Below, piece by piece: positions 33,951 to 42,746 of a DNA stretch of 55,877 nucleotides. The translations under genes were made by a program, and so were the position numbers. How positions within the stretch are numbered: the stretch's first letter is position 1; every line of letters starts with the position of its first letter. This DNA comes from Phenylobacterium sp. (GTDB lineage Bacteria > Pseudomonadota > Alphaproteobacteria > Caulobacterales > Caulobacteraceae), in the NCBI RefSeq assembly GCF_025351295.1, contig NZ_JANXWD010000132.1, forward strand, positions 1-55,877. Direction: 5' to 3'. The notes beneath the pieces were generated by a model. It was not told the DNA's origin. It made no database searches and saw only the letters and a program-made list of their open reading frames with translations.

Positions 33951-34024
33951 CCGGTGACAGCTCACTCGATTGCATTCGGCCGCCCACCAGCAATGCACCG
34001 GATGCGACCGAGCAAACCGTCACC
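33951..34024. repeat. GGTGAC-type inverted element, degenerate copy
   Basis: CCGGTGACAGCTCACT at the left and GTCACC at the right (34019-34024) mirror the ends of the elements at 35681-35760 and 41589-41678. The interior differs. It fills the gap between the cytochrome and PEP-CTERM genes. Confidence 0.45.
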
Positions 34025-34037
34025 TTAGTCCGTAACC

Positions 34038-34838
34038 TCAGACCATGGTCGCGCGGCGCCGGGACCGCAGGCTGGCGCCCGCCAGGCCGAAGCCAGCGAT
34101 CATCAGCGCCCAGCTGGCCGGCTCGGGCACGGCGGCGGAGGCCTTGAAGGTGCTGTGGTCGGGTCCGAAGTCGGCGACGGTGCCGTTGTTGACGATGTCG
34201 CGGTACCGCGGCCACATATTGTAGCCGTAGTCGGCGACGTCAAAGCCCTGGGGGATGAAGCCCTGGGCGGCGAATCGAGCGCGATTGATCGTCAGCCTGA
34301 TGGTCCGGCCTGAGATGGTCACCGAACCCGGATCCAGATTGAAGAAGCCGGTCACCGGCACGGGATCCAGCGGCTTGCTCGGGTCGGCCGGACCCAGCAG
34401 GACGACGTTGCCCGTGCCGTCGTTCTGGATCGTGATGAAGCTGTCGAAGGTCACGCCCTGGCCGACCGGCGGGGTGGTGTCGGTGAGGCTGGTGGGGTGG
34501 GCGAGCAGGTCGGTCCCGGCGCCCCGGTCGATGCCCCAGACGTAGAAGCCTTCGTCGGTCGTTCCGATGGTCCCGGCCATGGTCGCCGACAGGATGATGT
34601 CGGTGGCGTTGAAGGTGGCGCTGGCCGAGACCACGTCGAGGTCCGGAACCGGGTCCGTCGTGGCGTTGAAGGACGCCAGGATGTCGCCCCGCGGATCCAC
34701 GATGGTCGTCGCCTGGGCCGAGGTTGCGGTCATCGCCGCGCCGGCGAACAGCGCCGCGGCCGCCAGGCCGAGGCGCTGCGCCTTGGTCGCGAGGCTGGGG
34801 AGGGCGCTCGCCCCCTGGGTGGGTCTGGTAATCTGCAT
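34038..34838 (-). CDS. PEP-CTERM sorting-domain protein
   Basis: 266 aa from ATG 34838. Long N-terminal signal (hydrophobic AAALFAGAAMTAT near residues 28-42), a beta-rich extracellular middle, and the C-terminal tripartite PEP-CTERM signal VPEPASWALMIAGFGLAG followed by RSRRR. Such proteins are processed by exosortase and exported to the surface, often with extracellular polysaccharide production. No exosortase gene is in the window. Divergent space upstream contains no regulator. Another likely member starts at 55697. Confidence 0.85.
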   Translation of the reverse strand: MQITRPTQGASALPSLATKAQRLGLAAAALFAGAAMTATSAQATTIVDPRGDILASFNATTDPVPDLDVVSASATFNATDIILSATMAGTIGTTDEGFYVWGIDRGAGTDLLAHPTSLTDTTPPVGQGVTFDSFITIQNDGTGNVVLLGPADPSKPLDPVPVTGFFNLDPGSVTISGRTIRLTINRARFAAQGFIPQGFDVADYGYNMWPRYRDIVNNGTVADFGPDHSTFKASAAVPEPASWALMIAGFGLAGASLRSRRRATMV

Positions 34839-35058
34839 GTCGCGACGAACTCCCAAGGCGGCCTTGCCGCCAGCCATGGCGCGAGCATCGTCGCGCCAGA
34901 CTGAGAGAGCCGCGAGCCCAGAAGTTCCCCCACCCGCAAACGGGAAGATCCCGTCATGCCGCCCTATGGCGTCCGGCCTGGACGGCGATTTCGGCACGCA
35001 ACTGTCACCGCAATAGCGCGCCGGCCACCATGGCGCTCGCGACGTCGATGAGCCGCGT

Positions 35059-35238
35059 CTAAGTCTCGTCCGACTGCAAATCCAGCCCGTAGAAGGTGCG
35101 TATCTTGCGCCGGCGCAGCAACAGGTAGGGCAGCGGCGACGCCAGCAGGGCGGTGATCGGCGCGATGGTCCCGAGGTCCTGGTCGGCGAACAGGTCACTG
35201 ACGATCCGCAGTCCCAGGGTCTCGCGGGCGCTGACGCC
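35059..35238 (-). pseudogene. C-terminal gene remnant, about 59 codons
   Basis: Read leftward, an open stretch with convincing protein-like composition (ETLGLRIVSDLF, IAPITALLASPLPYLLL with a membrane-helix look, then RRRKIRTFYGLDLQ) runs from an in-frame TGA at 35239 to the TAG at 35059. There is no ATG or GTG start in it. I read it as the 3' end of a lost gene, family unknown. The surrounding 34839-35375 holds nothing else recognisable. Confidence 0.35.
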
Positions 35239-35375
35239 TCAGCGGCCGGCAGGCTTGAGGGCGGGGGATCAACGGCCAACTACCGGGCCGCGGCAATGGT
35301 GCTCCCGTCCCCGAATGCCGTCCACCCGGCCCGCCGGGGCGGGACGGCCGCGCTGAACGGCCGGCTCGAAGCGCG

Positions 35376-35555
35376 TCAGTTGGAAACCGCGCTCGCGCTG
35401 CTTACCAGCCAGACGATCACCACCGCGACGATCGCCAGAACGGTGCCGATCACCAGCACCCAGCGGATGTGGCCCGTCTTCTGACCGCCGCTCGCCGCGG
35501 TCACCTCGATCGTCTCGCCGTCCCCTGAGGGGTTCAAGTTCGGGTCATTCGCCAT
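35376..35555 (-). CDS. Small single-pass membrane protein, 59 aa
   Basis: ATG 35555 to TGA 35376. A polar N-terminus (NDPNLNPSGDGETIEV) and basic KTGHIRW lead into one membrane helix, VLVIGTVLAIVAVVIVWLVS, at the C-terminal end. Composition and codon use are gene-like. No family recognised. Confidence 0.55.
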   Translation of the reverse strand: MANDPNLNPSGDGETIEVTAASGGQKTGHIRWVLVIGTVLAIVAVVIVWLVSSASAVSN

Positions 35556-35621
35556 GCGCGCTCAACGCACCGCTAGGCATATGGATGCACCACCCGCCGA
35601 CCGCCGCAAGCCACCTAATCC

Positions 35622-35664
35622 TCTCCCCTCCCGTATGAGCGCAGCGAACGGAGGGGGAGGGGAT
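35622..35664. repeat. CTCCCC...GGGGAG palindrome
   Basis: TCTCCCCTCCC pairs with GGGGGAGGGG around ATGAGCGCAGCGAACG. A short member of the family at 3709, 6218 and 37831. Confidence 0.5.
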
Positions 35665-35680
35665 GAAGGGGTGGGTCGAG

Positions 35681-35760
35681 TTTCGGTGACAGCTTGCTAA
35701 GCTATCCCGAAGCTTCGCCGCAGCCTGGCGGTCATCGCAACTTCATGAACCGTCACCGAA
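35681..35760. repeat. GGTGAC-type inverted element
   Basis: TTTCGGTGACAGCTTGCT (35681) at the left and GTCACCGAA (35752-35760) at the right, 80 bp in all. The left end is nearly the same as that of the 90-bp element at 41589-41678 but the arms here pair over only 9 bp. Confidence 0.55.
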
Positions 35761-35883
35761 GCACGAGGATCAAACGCAGAGCCGCGCCCACTCGTGTCGT
35801 TCGTGGACAATTACTGGCGCCGCCCGCAGCCCGCCCACTTGCAGATTGACTCCCCCCGCCCTCTCCAACACAACCCCTCCAAC

Positions 35884-36080
35884 TCTCGCGGGAGAGGCCG
35901 GGACTCAGCTTCCGGCGCCGAAGGCGCAACCGCCCCGGAAACGCTCAGGCAAAAGGACCGCGCGGGCTGATGAACGCTGGAAAGTCTCTGCCTCGCTCTT
36001 AAGCGTACGCAGGGCGCCGAAGGAGCAAGGGTCCCGCCCGGGGTCCGGAATCTCTCAGGTCCAAGGACAGCGGGGGCGCG
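35884..36080 (+). promoter_or_regulatory. Tandem glycine riboswitch
   Basis: Two consecutive aptamer-like units. Unit 1 begins CTCGCGGGAGAGG and ends in GCTCAGGCAAAAGGACCGCG; unit 2 starts around GGAAAGTCTCTG and ends CTCTCAGGTCCAAGGACAGC. Both carry the conserved GCCGAAGG-x-GCAA block and the CTCAGG-x-AAAGGAC segment of the glycine aptamer. It lies directly upstream of gcvT, the classical position, where glycine binding switches on the cleavage operon. Confidence 0.93.
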
Positions 36081-36135
36081 CGACGTCAGGGTTCCGCCCT
36101 GCCGGCCCGCGCGGTCGTCAGCCAAGGTCGCCCAC

Positions 36136-37278
36136 TTGCCCACCGATACCGACACCCCGCTCAAGACCACCCCGCTGACCGCCGCGCACATCGCGCTGGG
36201 CGCGCGCATGGTGCCGTTCGCCGGCTATTCCATGCCCGTCCAGTACCCGGACGGCGTGATGAAGGAGCACCTGTGGACCCGCGAGCACGCGGGGATCTTC
36301 GACGTCAGCCACATGGGCCAGGCGCGCCTGCGCGGGGTCGCCCCGCTGTCGGCGTTCGAGGAGGTTGTGCCCGGCGACTACATCGGCCTGAAGCCCGGGC
36401 GGCAGAAGTATTCCGTGCTGCTGAACCGCACCGGCGGCATTGTCGACGACCTGATGGCCGGCCGCCCGGTGACCGCGCTGGGGACCGGCGACGACGGCCT
36501 GTTCGTGGTGGTCAACGGCGCCTGCAAGGATGGCGACTTCCGGCTCATTGATGAGGAACTGGCCGGCCAGGTCACCATCGAGCGGCTGGAAAACCGCGCG
36601 CTGATCGCCCTGCAGGGTCCCGAGGCCGCGGCGGTCTTCCAGCACTATGCGCCGGCCGCCGCCCAGATGGTGTTCATGGACATCCGGCTGATGACCGCCT
36701 TCGGGGTCGACCTGATCGTCTCGCGCTCCGGCTACACCGGCGAGGACGGCTATGAGATCTCCGTGCCCGCCGCGGCGGCCGACGACGTCTGGAACATCCT
36801 GCTGTCGGACCCGCGGGTGCGGCCGATCGGCCTGGGGGCGCGCGATTCCCTGCGGCTGGAGGCCGGGCTGCCGCTCTACGGCCACGATCTGGACGAGACG
36901 GTCAGCCCCGTCGAGGCCGGCCTGACCTTCGCCATCAACAAGAACCGCCGCGAACAGCGCGACTTCCCCGGCGCGTCGCGGATTGCCCGGGAGCTGGCCG
37001 AGGACCCCGCCCGCGTGAAGGTCTGCCTGCGGGTGCTGGAAGGCGCCCCGGCCCGAGAGGGCGCCGAGGTGGCCGACGCCACCGGCGCCGTGGTCGGGGT
37101 AGTCACTTCCGGCGGCTATTCCCCGGTGCTGAAGGGCGGCATCGCGCTCGCCTTCGTGCCCCCCGCGTGCAAGGCCCCCGGCACGCCGCTCAAGGTCATC
37201 GTCCGCGGCAAGCCCCAGGCGGCCGAGGTGGTCACCTCCCCCTTCGTGCCGCACCGCTACGTGAGGAACGTGGGATGA
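36136..37278 (+). CDS. gcvT: Glycine cleavage system T protein (aminomethyltransferase)
   Basis: 380 aa. Transfers the methylene group from aminomethyl-lipoyl GcvH to tetrahydrofolate. Family features: LGARMVPFAGYSMPVQY, FDVSHMGQ, the folate-binding region with RSGYTGEDGYEI, and C-terminal GVVTSGGYSPVLKGGIALAFV. The best start is TTG 36136, weakly preceded by AAGG, because it gives the usual short N-terminus; no ATG is suitably placed. First gene of gcvT-H-PA-PB, controlled by the upstream glycine riboswitch. Confidence 0.95.
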   Translation: MPTDTDTPLKTTPLTAAHIALGARMVPFAGYSMPVQYPDGVMKEHLWTREHAGIFDVSHMGQARLRGVAPLSAFEEVVPGDYIGLKPGRQKYSVLLNRTGGIVDDLMAGRPVTALGTGDDGLFVVVNGACKDGDFRLIDEELAGQVTIERLENRALIALQGPEAAAVFQHYAPAAAQMVFMDIRLMTAFGVDLIVSRSGYTGEDGYEISVPAAAADDVWNILLSDPRVRPIGLGARDSLRLEAGLPLYGHDLDETVSPVEAGLTFAINKNRREQRDFPGASRIARELAEDPARVKVCLRVLEGAPAREGAEVADATGAVVGVVTSGGYSPVLKGGIALAFVPPACKAPGTPLKVIVRGKPQAAEVVTSPFVPHRYVRNVG

Positions 37279-37292
37279 CGGCGCCATCGAAC

Positions 37293-37405
37293 GCGCCGCA
37301 GGCGCCCAGGATTCAAACCACTGAAGACACTGAAGGTGGCGCGCCCCTGACCTGTTCAGTGTTTTCAGTGTTTTCAGTGGTTCACAACATCGGCGCCTGC
37401 GGCGC
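37293..37405. repeat. 113-bp nested inverted repeat between gcvT and gcvH
   Basis: Outer arms GCGCCGCAGGCGCC (37293-37306) and its exact complement (37392-37405). Inner arms around AACCACTGAAGACACTGAA (37316-37334) and 37364-37382 match at 18 of 19. The right half also holds three direct TTCAGTG units. It forms one long hairpin in the gcv mRNA. Confidence 0.7.
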
Positions 37406-37433
37406 CCTTCCCCGTCTCTAGGAGAGCTCCCCC

Positions 37434-37799
37434 ATGCGCTTCACCAAGGATCACGAGTGGGTCGTCCTCGAGGGGGACATCGCCACCATCGGCATCAGCG
37501 CCCACGCCGCCGAACAGCTGGGCGACGTGGTGTTCGTCGAGACCCCGGAGGTCGGCAAGACCGTCAAGGCCGGCGACAGCTTCGCCGTGGTCGAGAGCGT
37601 CAAGGCGGCCTCGGACGTCTACGCCCCGATCGGCGGCGAGGTGGTCGACGCCAACCCCGTCCTGGGCGACGCCCCGGAGACCGTCAACGCCGACCCCGAG
37701 AACGGCGGCTGGTTCGCCAAGCTCAAGGTCGCCGACGCCTCGGAATACGAAGCCCTGATGGACCGCGCCGCCTACGAAACCTTCCTGCAGACCCAATGA
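37434..37799 (+). CDS. gcvH: Glycine cleavage system H protein
   Basis: 121 aa, normal length. Lipoyl carrier that shuttles the aminomethyl group between GcvP, GcvT and the L protein. The lipoylated lysine is in [13 protein letters not shown] (about residue 63). The opening [10 protein letters not shown] and YPxI-type ends fit. RBS AGGAG precedes ATG 37434. It is flanked on both sides by long intergenic hairpin elements inside the gcv operon. Confidence 0.96.
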   Translation: MRFTKDHEWVVLEGDIATIGISAHAAEQLGDVVFVETPEVGKTVKAGDSFAVVESVKAASDVYAPIGGEVVDANPVLGDAPETVNADPENGGWFAKLKVADASEYEALMDRAAYETFLQTQ

Positions 37800-37830
37800 C
37801 CCCCGCGTTCGCGCCATCCGAGGCCGCTTT

Positions 37831-37951
37831 CCTCACCCGTAGGGGGAGGGGGACCATGCACAGCATGGTGGAGGGGGCTTGCAGGATAGGTTTCGGCGGC
37901 GGCCGTCCCCCTTCACCGCGTTCCGCGGTCCCCCTCCCCCAGCGGGTGAGG
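37831..37951. repeat. 121-bp inverted-repeat element between gcvH and gcvPA
   Basis: Arms of about 25 bp (37831-37855, opening CCTCACCCGTAGGGGGAGG, and 37927-37951) are nearly perfect inverted copies. Same family as 3709-3876 and 6218-6388. The remaining sequence to gcvPA (38008) shows nothing else. Confidence 0.7.
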
Positions 37952-38007
37952 AGAGAGGGCAGAGCCGCCTTAACTCACGACCTTGCGGTCCGGTTGGATA
38001 GACACCC

Positions 38008-39351
38008 ATGAGATACCTCCCCCTCACCGCCGACGACCGCGCCGAGATGCTGGGCGTGATCGGGGCGCCCGATATCGACGCCCTGTTCGCCGACGTCCCC
38101 GCCGCGGCGCGGAAGGCCGAGCTGTTCGACCTGCCGCTGCACGCCGGTGAGCTGGAGGTGGAGCGTGAGCTGGCCGCGCTGGCCGCCCGCAACCGCCCGG
38201 CCGGCGCGGGGCCGTTCTTCTGCGGGGCCGGGGCCTATCGCCACCACGTGCCGGCCAGCGTCGACCACCTCATCCAGCGCTCGGAGTTCCTCACCTCCTA
38301 CACCCCTTATCAGCCCGAGATCGCCCAAGGCACGCTGCAGATTCTCTTTGAATTTCAAACCCAGGTGGCGGCGCTGACCGGGCTCGAGGTCGCCAACTGC
38401 TCGATGTACGACGGCTCCACAGGGTGCGCCGAGGCGGTGATGATGGCGCAGCGGGTGACGCGGCGCGAGAAGGCCATCCTGTCCGGCGGCCTGCACCCGC
38501 ACTATGCCGCCACCACCCAGACCATCGCCCACGCCGAGGGCATGACCATCGTGCGCCAGGCCGCCGCGATCGACGCCGAGGCGGCGGTGATCGCGGCCAT
38601 CGATGGCGAAACGGCGTGCGTGGTCGTCCAGACGCCGAATGTGTTCGGCGTTGTGACCGACGTGACCAGGATCGCCGAGGCAGCCCATGCGGCCGGCGCG
38701 CTGATGATCGTGGTGACCACCGAGGCGATCTCCTACGGCCTGCTGAAGTCGCCCGGCGAGATGGGCGCGGACATCGCGGTCGGCGAGGGCCAGTCGATCG
38801 GCAACGGGCTGAACTATGGCGGCCCCTATGTCGGCCTGTTCGCCTGCCGCGAGAAGTTGCTGCGGCAGATGCCGGGGCGCCTGTGCGGCGAGACCCAGGA
38901 CGCCGACGGCCGGCGCGGCTATGTGCTGACGCTTTCGACCCGCGAACAGCATATCCGCCGCGAGAAGGCGACCTCCAACATCTGCACCAACTCCGGCCTC
39001 TGCGCGCTGGCGTTCACCATCCACATGACCCTGCTGGGCGGGACAGGCCTGCGCGAACTGGCCCTGCTGAACCACAGCCGCGCCCGCGAGCTGAAGGCCG
39101 CCGTCGAGGGGGCCGGGCTGGAGGTGCTGACCCCGCGGTTCTTCAACGAGATCGCGGTCAAGGTCCCGGGCTCCGCCGCCGCCCTGGTCGAGGCCCTGCT
39201 GGCCGATAGCGTCGTCGCGGGCGTCCCCTATTCCCGCCTCGACCCACGCGCCGGCCTGGACGACGTCCTGCTGCTGGCGGCCACCGAAACCACCACGTCG
39301 GACGACATCGCCGCCCTTGGGGCCGCGCTCACCCGGAGGCTCGGCCAATGA
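38008..39351 (+). CDS. gcvPA: Glycine dehydrogenase (decarboxylating), subunit 1
   Basis: 447 aa, N-terminal half of the P protein in organisms with a split enzyme. Structural partner of GcvPB in a heterotetramer that decarboxylates glycine onto lipoyl-GcvH. Opening [50 protein letters not shown] and [14 protein letters not shown] are hallmarks. It lacks the PLP lysine, as expected for this subunit. Stop overlaps gcvPB start (ATGA, 39348-39351). Confidence 0.95.
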   Translation: MRYLPLTADDRAEMLGVIGAPDIDALFADVPAAARKAELFDLPLHAGELEVERELAALAARNRPAGAGPFFCGAGAYRHHVPASVDHLIQRSEFLTSYTPYQPEIAQGTLQILFEFQTQVAALTGLEVANCSMYDGSTGCAEAVMMAQRVTRREKAILSGGLHPHYAATTQTIAHAEGMTIVRQAAAIDAEAAVIAAIDGETACVVVQTPNVFGVVTDVTRIAEAAHAAGALMIVVTTEAISYGLLKSPGEMGADIAVGEGQSIGNGLNYGGPYVGLFACREKLLRQMPGRLCGETQDADGRRGYVLTLSTREQHIRREKATSNICTNSGLCALAFTIHMTLLGGTGLRELALLNHSRARELKAAVEGAGLEVLTPRFFNEIAVKVPGSAAALVEALLADSVVAGVPYSRLDPRAGLDDVLLLAATETTTSDDIAALGAALTRRLGQ

Positions 39352-40928
39352 CCCTGCAGACCATAGGCCGCCCCACCCGGCCAGAGGGCGACACCGCCAA
39401 CACCGGCTTTAAGTCCCTCACCGGCGCCCGTGGCCTGCTGCAGGACGAGCCGCTGATCTTCGAACTGGGCGGCTGGAGCAAGACCGGCGTCGATATCCCC
39501 GCGGCCGAGCATGACGCCTCGGACCTGGCCGGCCTGACCCGCGAGAGCATCCCGCTGCCCGGCCTCTCCGAGCCGGAGGCGATGCGCCACTATGTGCGCC
39601 TCTCCCAGAAGAACCACGCCATCGACCTGGCCATCTACCCGCTGGGCTCGTGCACCATGAAGCACAACCCGCGCCTCAACGAGAAGGCCGCCCGCCTGGC
39701 CGGCTTCGCCGAACTGCACCCTCTGGCGCCGATCTCGACCACCCAGGGCGCCCTGGCGCTGATGGACCGCCTGGCCCACTGGCTGAAGACGCTCACCGGC
39801 ATGCCCGCCGTCGCCCTGACCCCCAAGGCCGGCGCCCACGGCGAGCTCTGCGGCCTGCTCTGCATCAAGGCCGCCCACGAGGCCGCCGGCCAGGCCAACC
39901 GCCGAACCGTACTGGTCCCTACCAGCGCCCACGGCACCAACCCTGCCACCGCCGCCTTCGTCGGCTACTCGGTCCAGGAGATCGCCCAGACCGACGACGG
40001 CCGCGTCGACCTGGCCGACCTGACCGCCAAGCTCGGCCCCCACGTCGCCGCGATCATGATAACGAATCCAAATACTTGTGGGCTCTTCGAACGCGACGTG
40101 ATCGAGATCGGCCGCCTGACCCACGGGGCCGGGGCGTACTTCTACTGTGACGGGGCCAATTTCAACGCCATCGTCGGCCGCGTCCGCCCCGGCGACCTGG
40201 GCGTCGACGCCATGCACATCAACCTGCACAAGACCTTCTCCACGCCGCACGGCGGTGGCGGGCCAGGCGCGGGGCCGGTGGTGCTGTCCGCCGCCCTGGC
40301 CCCCTTCGCTCCGGCGCCCTGGGTGGTCAGCGGACCCGACGGCTTGCGCCTGGTCGAGGAGGCCAAGGACGAGGCCGCCCGGGCGTTCGGCCGGATGTCC
40401 GCCTTCCAGGGCCAGATGGGCATGTTCGTCCGCGCCTATGCCTACATGCGCAGCCACGGCGCCGACGGCCTCCGCCAGGTGGCCGAGGACGCCGTGCTCA
40501 ACGCCAACTACATCAAGGCGCGGATGACTGGAATCATGACCCCGGCGTTCCCGGACGGACCGTGCATGCACGAGGCGCTATTCGACGACACCTGGCTGGA
40601 GGGAACCGGCGTCACCACCCTCGACTTCGCCAAGGCGATGATCGACGAGGGCTTCCACCCGATGACCATGTACTTCCCGCTGGTCGTCCACGGCGCGATG
40701 CTGATCGAACCCACCGAGACCGAGTCGAAGCGCGAGCTGGACCGGTTCTGCGACGCGCTGAGCGCCCTGGCCGCGGCGGCCAGGCTGGGCGACGCCGAGC
40801 GGTTCAAGGGCGCGCCCTATCTGGCCCCACTTCGCCGCCTGGACGAGACGCTGGCGGCGCGCAAGCCCAAGCTCACGTGGCGCCCGGAGCCCATCGGTGT
40901 GGCGCCGGCGCCATTGGCCGCCGAATAG
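39348..40928 (+). CDS. gcvPB: Glycine dehydrogenase (decarboxylating), subunit 2
   Basis: 526 aa, catalytic half of the split P protein. The PLP-binding lysine is in [21 protein letters not shown]; other family blocks are [25 protein letters not shown] and the C-terminal [21 protein letters not shown]. Codes a full-length subunit and ends the gcv operon. Transcription of all four genes is probably set by the riboswitch at 35884. Confidence 0.96.
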   Translation: MTLQTIGRPTRPEGDTANTGFKSLTGARGLLQDEPLIFELGGWSKTGVDIPAAEHDASDLAGLTRESIPLPGLSEPEAMRHYVRLSQKNHAIDLAIYPLGSCTMKHNPRLNEKAARLAGFAELHPLAPISTTQGALALMDRLAHWLKTLTGMPAVALTPKAGAHGELCGLLCIKAAHEAAGQANRRTVLVPTSAHGTNPATAAFVGYSVQEIAQTDDGRVDLADLTAKLGPHVAAIMITNPNTCGLFERDVIEIGRLTHGAGAYFYCDGANFNAIVGRVRPGDLGVDAMHINLHKTFSTPHGGGGPGAGPVVLSAALAPFAPAPWVVSGPDGLRLVEEAKDEAARAFGRMSAFQGQMGMFVRAYAYMRSHGADGLRQVAEDAVLNANYIKARMTGIMTPAFPDGPCMHEALFDDTWLEGTGVTTLDFAKAMIDEGFHPMTMYFPLVVHGAMLIEPTETESKRELDRFCDALSALAAAARLGDAERFKGAPYLAPLRRLDETLAARKPKLTWRPEPIGVAPAPLAAE

Positions 40929-41059
40929 CTCCAGGTTATCGATATTTAACCGGCGGTGGTCTTTACGAGTTTGAAGGACGTAAGCATATCAGGTGGGTGA
41001 CGGCGGAACCTCCCCGCTCTGCCGTGCGCGCCCCCAGGACTAACCCCGTGTCATTCGCC

Positions 41060-41464
41060 ATGCCTTCTTTGCGCGTGTATCGCGCCACGGACGACCTCGC
41101 CCGCGAGGTGGCCAACCGCATCCGCCGGTTCGGCCTGGTCGTGCTGGGCTTCGCGGTGATCGGCCTGGGCATCCTGATCGCCCCCCTTCCGGGCCCCGGC
41201 GGGATCCCGGTTATCGTGGTCGGGCTGATGATCGTGCTGCGCAACAGCTTCAAGGCGCGCCGCCAGTTCGTGCGGCTGAACCGGGCCTATCCCCGCACCC
41301 TCTACCCGATCCGCCGCCTCCTGCGCCGCGACCCGGAGGTGGTGTCGCTGTTCTACCACCAGACGCTGCGGGTGGAGCGCCTGCTGCTGCCCAAGCGGTT
41401 GCGGTGGATGAAGGCGCTGCGGCGGCGTTTGGCGGGGCGGCGGTGGGCTGCGGCGGCGGGGTAG
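41060..41464 (+). CDS. PGPGW-type transmembrane protein
   Basis: 134 aa from ATG 41060 (GTG 41048 is possible). A paired membrane segment carries the signature APLPGPGGIPVIVVGL (about residues 37-55), as in the PGPGW / TIGR02611-like family, followed by a very basic cytoplasmic tail rich in Arg. Function unknown. Lies alone between gcvPB and a repeat-rich gap; a TTAACC half-site occurs upstream at about 40945 but without a second half. Confidence 0.75.
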   Translation: MPSLRVYRATDDLAREVANRIRRFGLVVLGFAVIGLGILIAPLPGPGGIPVIVVGLMIVLRNSFKARRQFVRLNRAYPRTLYPIRRLLRRDPEVVSLFYHQTLRVERLLLPKRLRWMKALRRRLAGRRWAAAAG

Positions 41465-41588
41465 CGAGGGCGTCCGCAAGGGCGGCGCTCAGGGTCCGTA
41501 CGCAGTTGGATTCGCAATAGACCCCGTCATCTGCCCGAAAGGCTGTCGCGCCGCGCGCCAGGGGTTCAGGCTGTGCGGCGGTCATTTC

Positions 41589-41678
41589 GCTATTTCGGTG
41601 ACAGTTTACTTAATTTCGGGTCTGACGGGCAGCAACGCCCGCGCCCGAAGCAATTAAGTAAACTGTCACCGAAATAGC
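41589..41678. repeat. 90-bp element with 27-bp perfect inverted ends (GGTGAC type)
   Basis: Left arm 41589-41615 starts GCTATTTCGGTGACAG and right arm 41652-41678 is its exact reverse complement. The 36-bp interior is itself paired (TCGGG/CCCGA and GGGC/GCCC). The best preserved of three related elements (see 33951 and 35681). Nothing is encoded inside. Confidence 0.8.
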
Positions 41679-41892
41679 CGAAGCCGTGAGCGTTTCACAA
41701 GCGAATTGGATGTACTGATACCGCGATAGAAACCCCGGCCAATAACAAAGGAATACTGACGATGGTCGGCATGGGCGGTCTCGGCGCGGGCCTGCGGGCT
41801 TCGCGGCGCAGGGTCTTGAGCGGAGGGGGCTGATGGCCGGGTCGGCGCGCTGCCCGCGCATGAGAGGCTGGCGACCTGAAGAAAACGACGGT

Positions 41893-42032
41893 GTCATCCC
41901 GGTTTGGGCGCAGCCCAAGACCGGGACCCACGGGCACGCTCGGCGATGGCTCGGGCAGCTTCGGTTGAACTTGTCCGGCTCGGGGGGGGGCGTGGGTCCC
42001 GGTCTTTCGCCTGCGGCGAAACCCGGGATGAC
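41893..42032. repeat. GTCATCCCGG paired palindromes
   Basis: GTCATCCCGGTTTGGGCG...GGGACCCACG (41893-41932) and an inverted counterpart from CGTGGGTCCCGG (41991) to CCCGGGATGAC (42022-42032). A REP-pair organisation. It lies in the 772-bp gap 41465-42236 between the PGPGW gene and atpF, which contains only repeats and no convincing gene. Confidence 0.65.
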
Positions 42033-42050
42033 ATCGCATTTTTTGGGAAT

Positions 42051-42150
42051 GGTCCACGAACCCCACGGCGTCGGCGAAGGCGACTCTCCGGCCAGGTCCC
42101 CCAGTGGACCGACCCGGACATCTTCGCGTCTGGCGTGAGGTTCGTGGACC
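42051..42150. repeat. GGTCCACGAACC inverted pair
   Basis: GGTCCACGAACC (42051-42062) and GGTTCGTGGACC (42139-42150) are exact inverted copies 100 bp apart end to end, directly after the previous palindrome pair and just beyond the atp operon's 3' end. Confidence 0.6.
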
Positions 42151-42236
42151 GGTCGAAGGCGCGGCGTTCCCCAACGCGCGCCTGACCGTTGACCCACCTC
42201 GCCGCGAGTGGCGGGAGAGCGGGCCGATCGGAAGCT

Positions 42237-42743
42237 CTACTGCAACCTGCCCGCCAACTGGCCGATGGCCTTGTCGATCAGCGGGTCGGACTTGGCGCCG
42301 GCCAGGCGTCTGGCCAGCACCTGTTCGGCGAGCTGGGTGGCCAGGTCGGCGGCGGCGGCGCGAACGTCGGCTTCGGCCTTGGCTTCGGCCTGGGCGATCT
42401 TGCGTTCGGCCATCTGGCCGCGGCGTGCGATCTGCTCGGCCAGCCTGACCTTGGCGTCGGCCTGCAGGCGCAGGGCGGCGTCCTCGGCGTCGGCCAGCAT
42501 CTCGGCGGCCTGGCGCTCGGCCTCGGCGCGCTGGACCTTGATGGTCTCCAGCAGGGTCTGGGCCTCGGCGCGCAGGTGGGCCGCCTCGTCCAGCTGGGCC
42601 TGCACCTTGCGCCCACTCTCGGCCAGGGCGTTCCAGGCCAGCTTGTGGACGCCGACCGCGACCATCACGATCAGGAACAGCAGGAAGGCGACACCGACCC
42701 AGAAGTGGGCGTCCGTGATCAGTTCAACGAGACGTTCGGGCAT
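42237..42743 (-). CDS. atpF: ATP synthase Fo subunit b
   Basis: 168 aa. Peripheral-stalk subunit: one N-terminal membrane helix (FWVGVAFLLFLIVMVAVGV, about 14-32), then a long charged Ala-rich helix that binds F1. Last gene of the leftward Fo operon, 3 nt after b'. It is the b rather than the b' form because it is second in order and lacks the acidic/Pro N-terminal extension. The F1 genes are not in the window; in this order they lie elsewhere. Confidence 0.93.
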   Translation of the reverse strand: MPERLVELITDAHFWVGVAFLLFLIVMVAVGVHKLAWNALAESGRKVQAQLDEAAHLRAEAQTLLETIKVQRAEAERQAAEMLADAEDAALRLQADAKVRLAEQIARRGQMAERKIAQAEAKAEADVRAAAADLATQLAEQVLARRLAGAKSDPLIDKAIGQLAGRLQ

Positions 42744-42746
42744 CGA

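Noticed and set aside
40940..40950. CtrA half-site TTAACC upstream of the PGPGW gene
   Set aside because: The second TTAA at the required 7-bp spacing is absent (GTTA instead), so a single half-site is not enough.
41762..41833. A 23-codon frame (MVGMGGLGAGLRAS...) with an AAAGGA-like site
   Set aside because: Very short, Gly/Arg-rich, placed in a gap made of repeats; no reason to think it is translated.
41610..42197. Longer open frames across the gap before atpF
   Set aside because: They run through inverted repeats on both strands and give low-complexity Pro/Arg-rich sequence without family resemblance.
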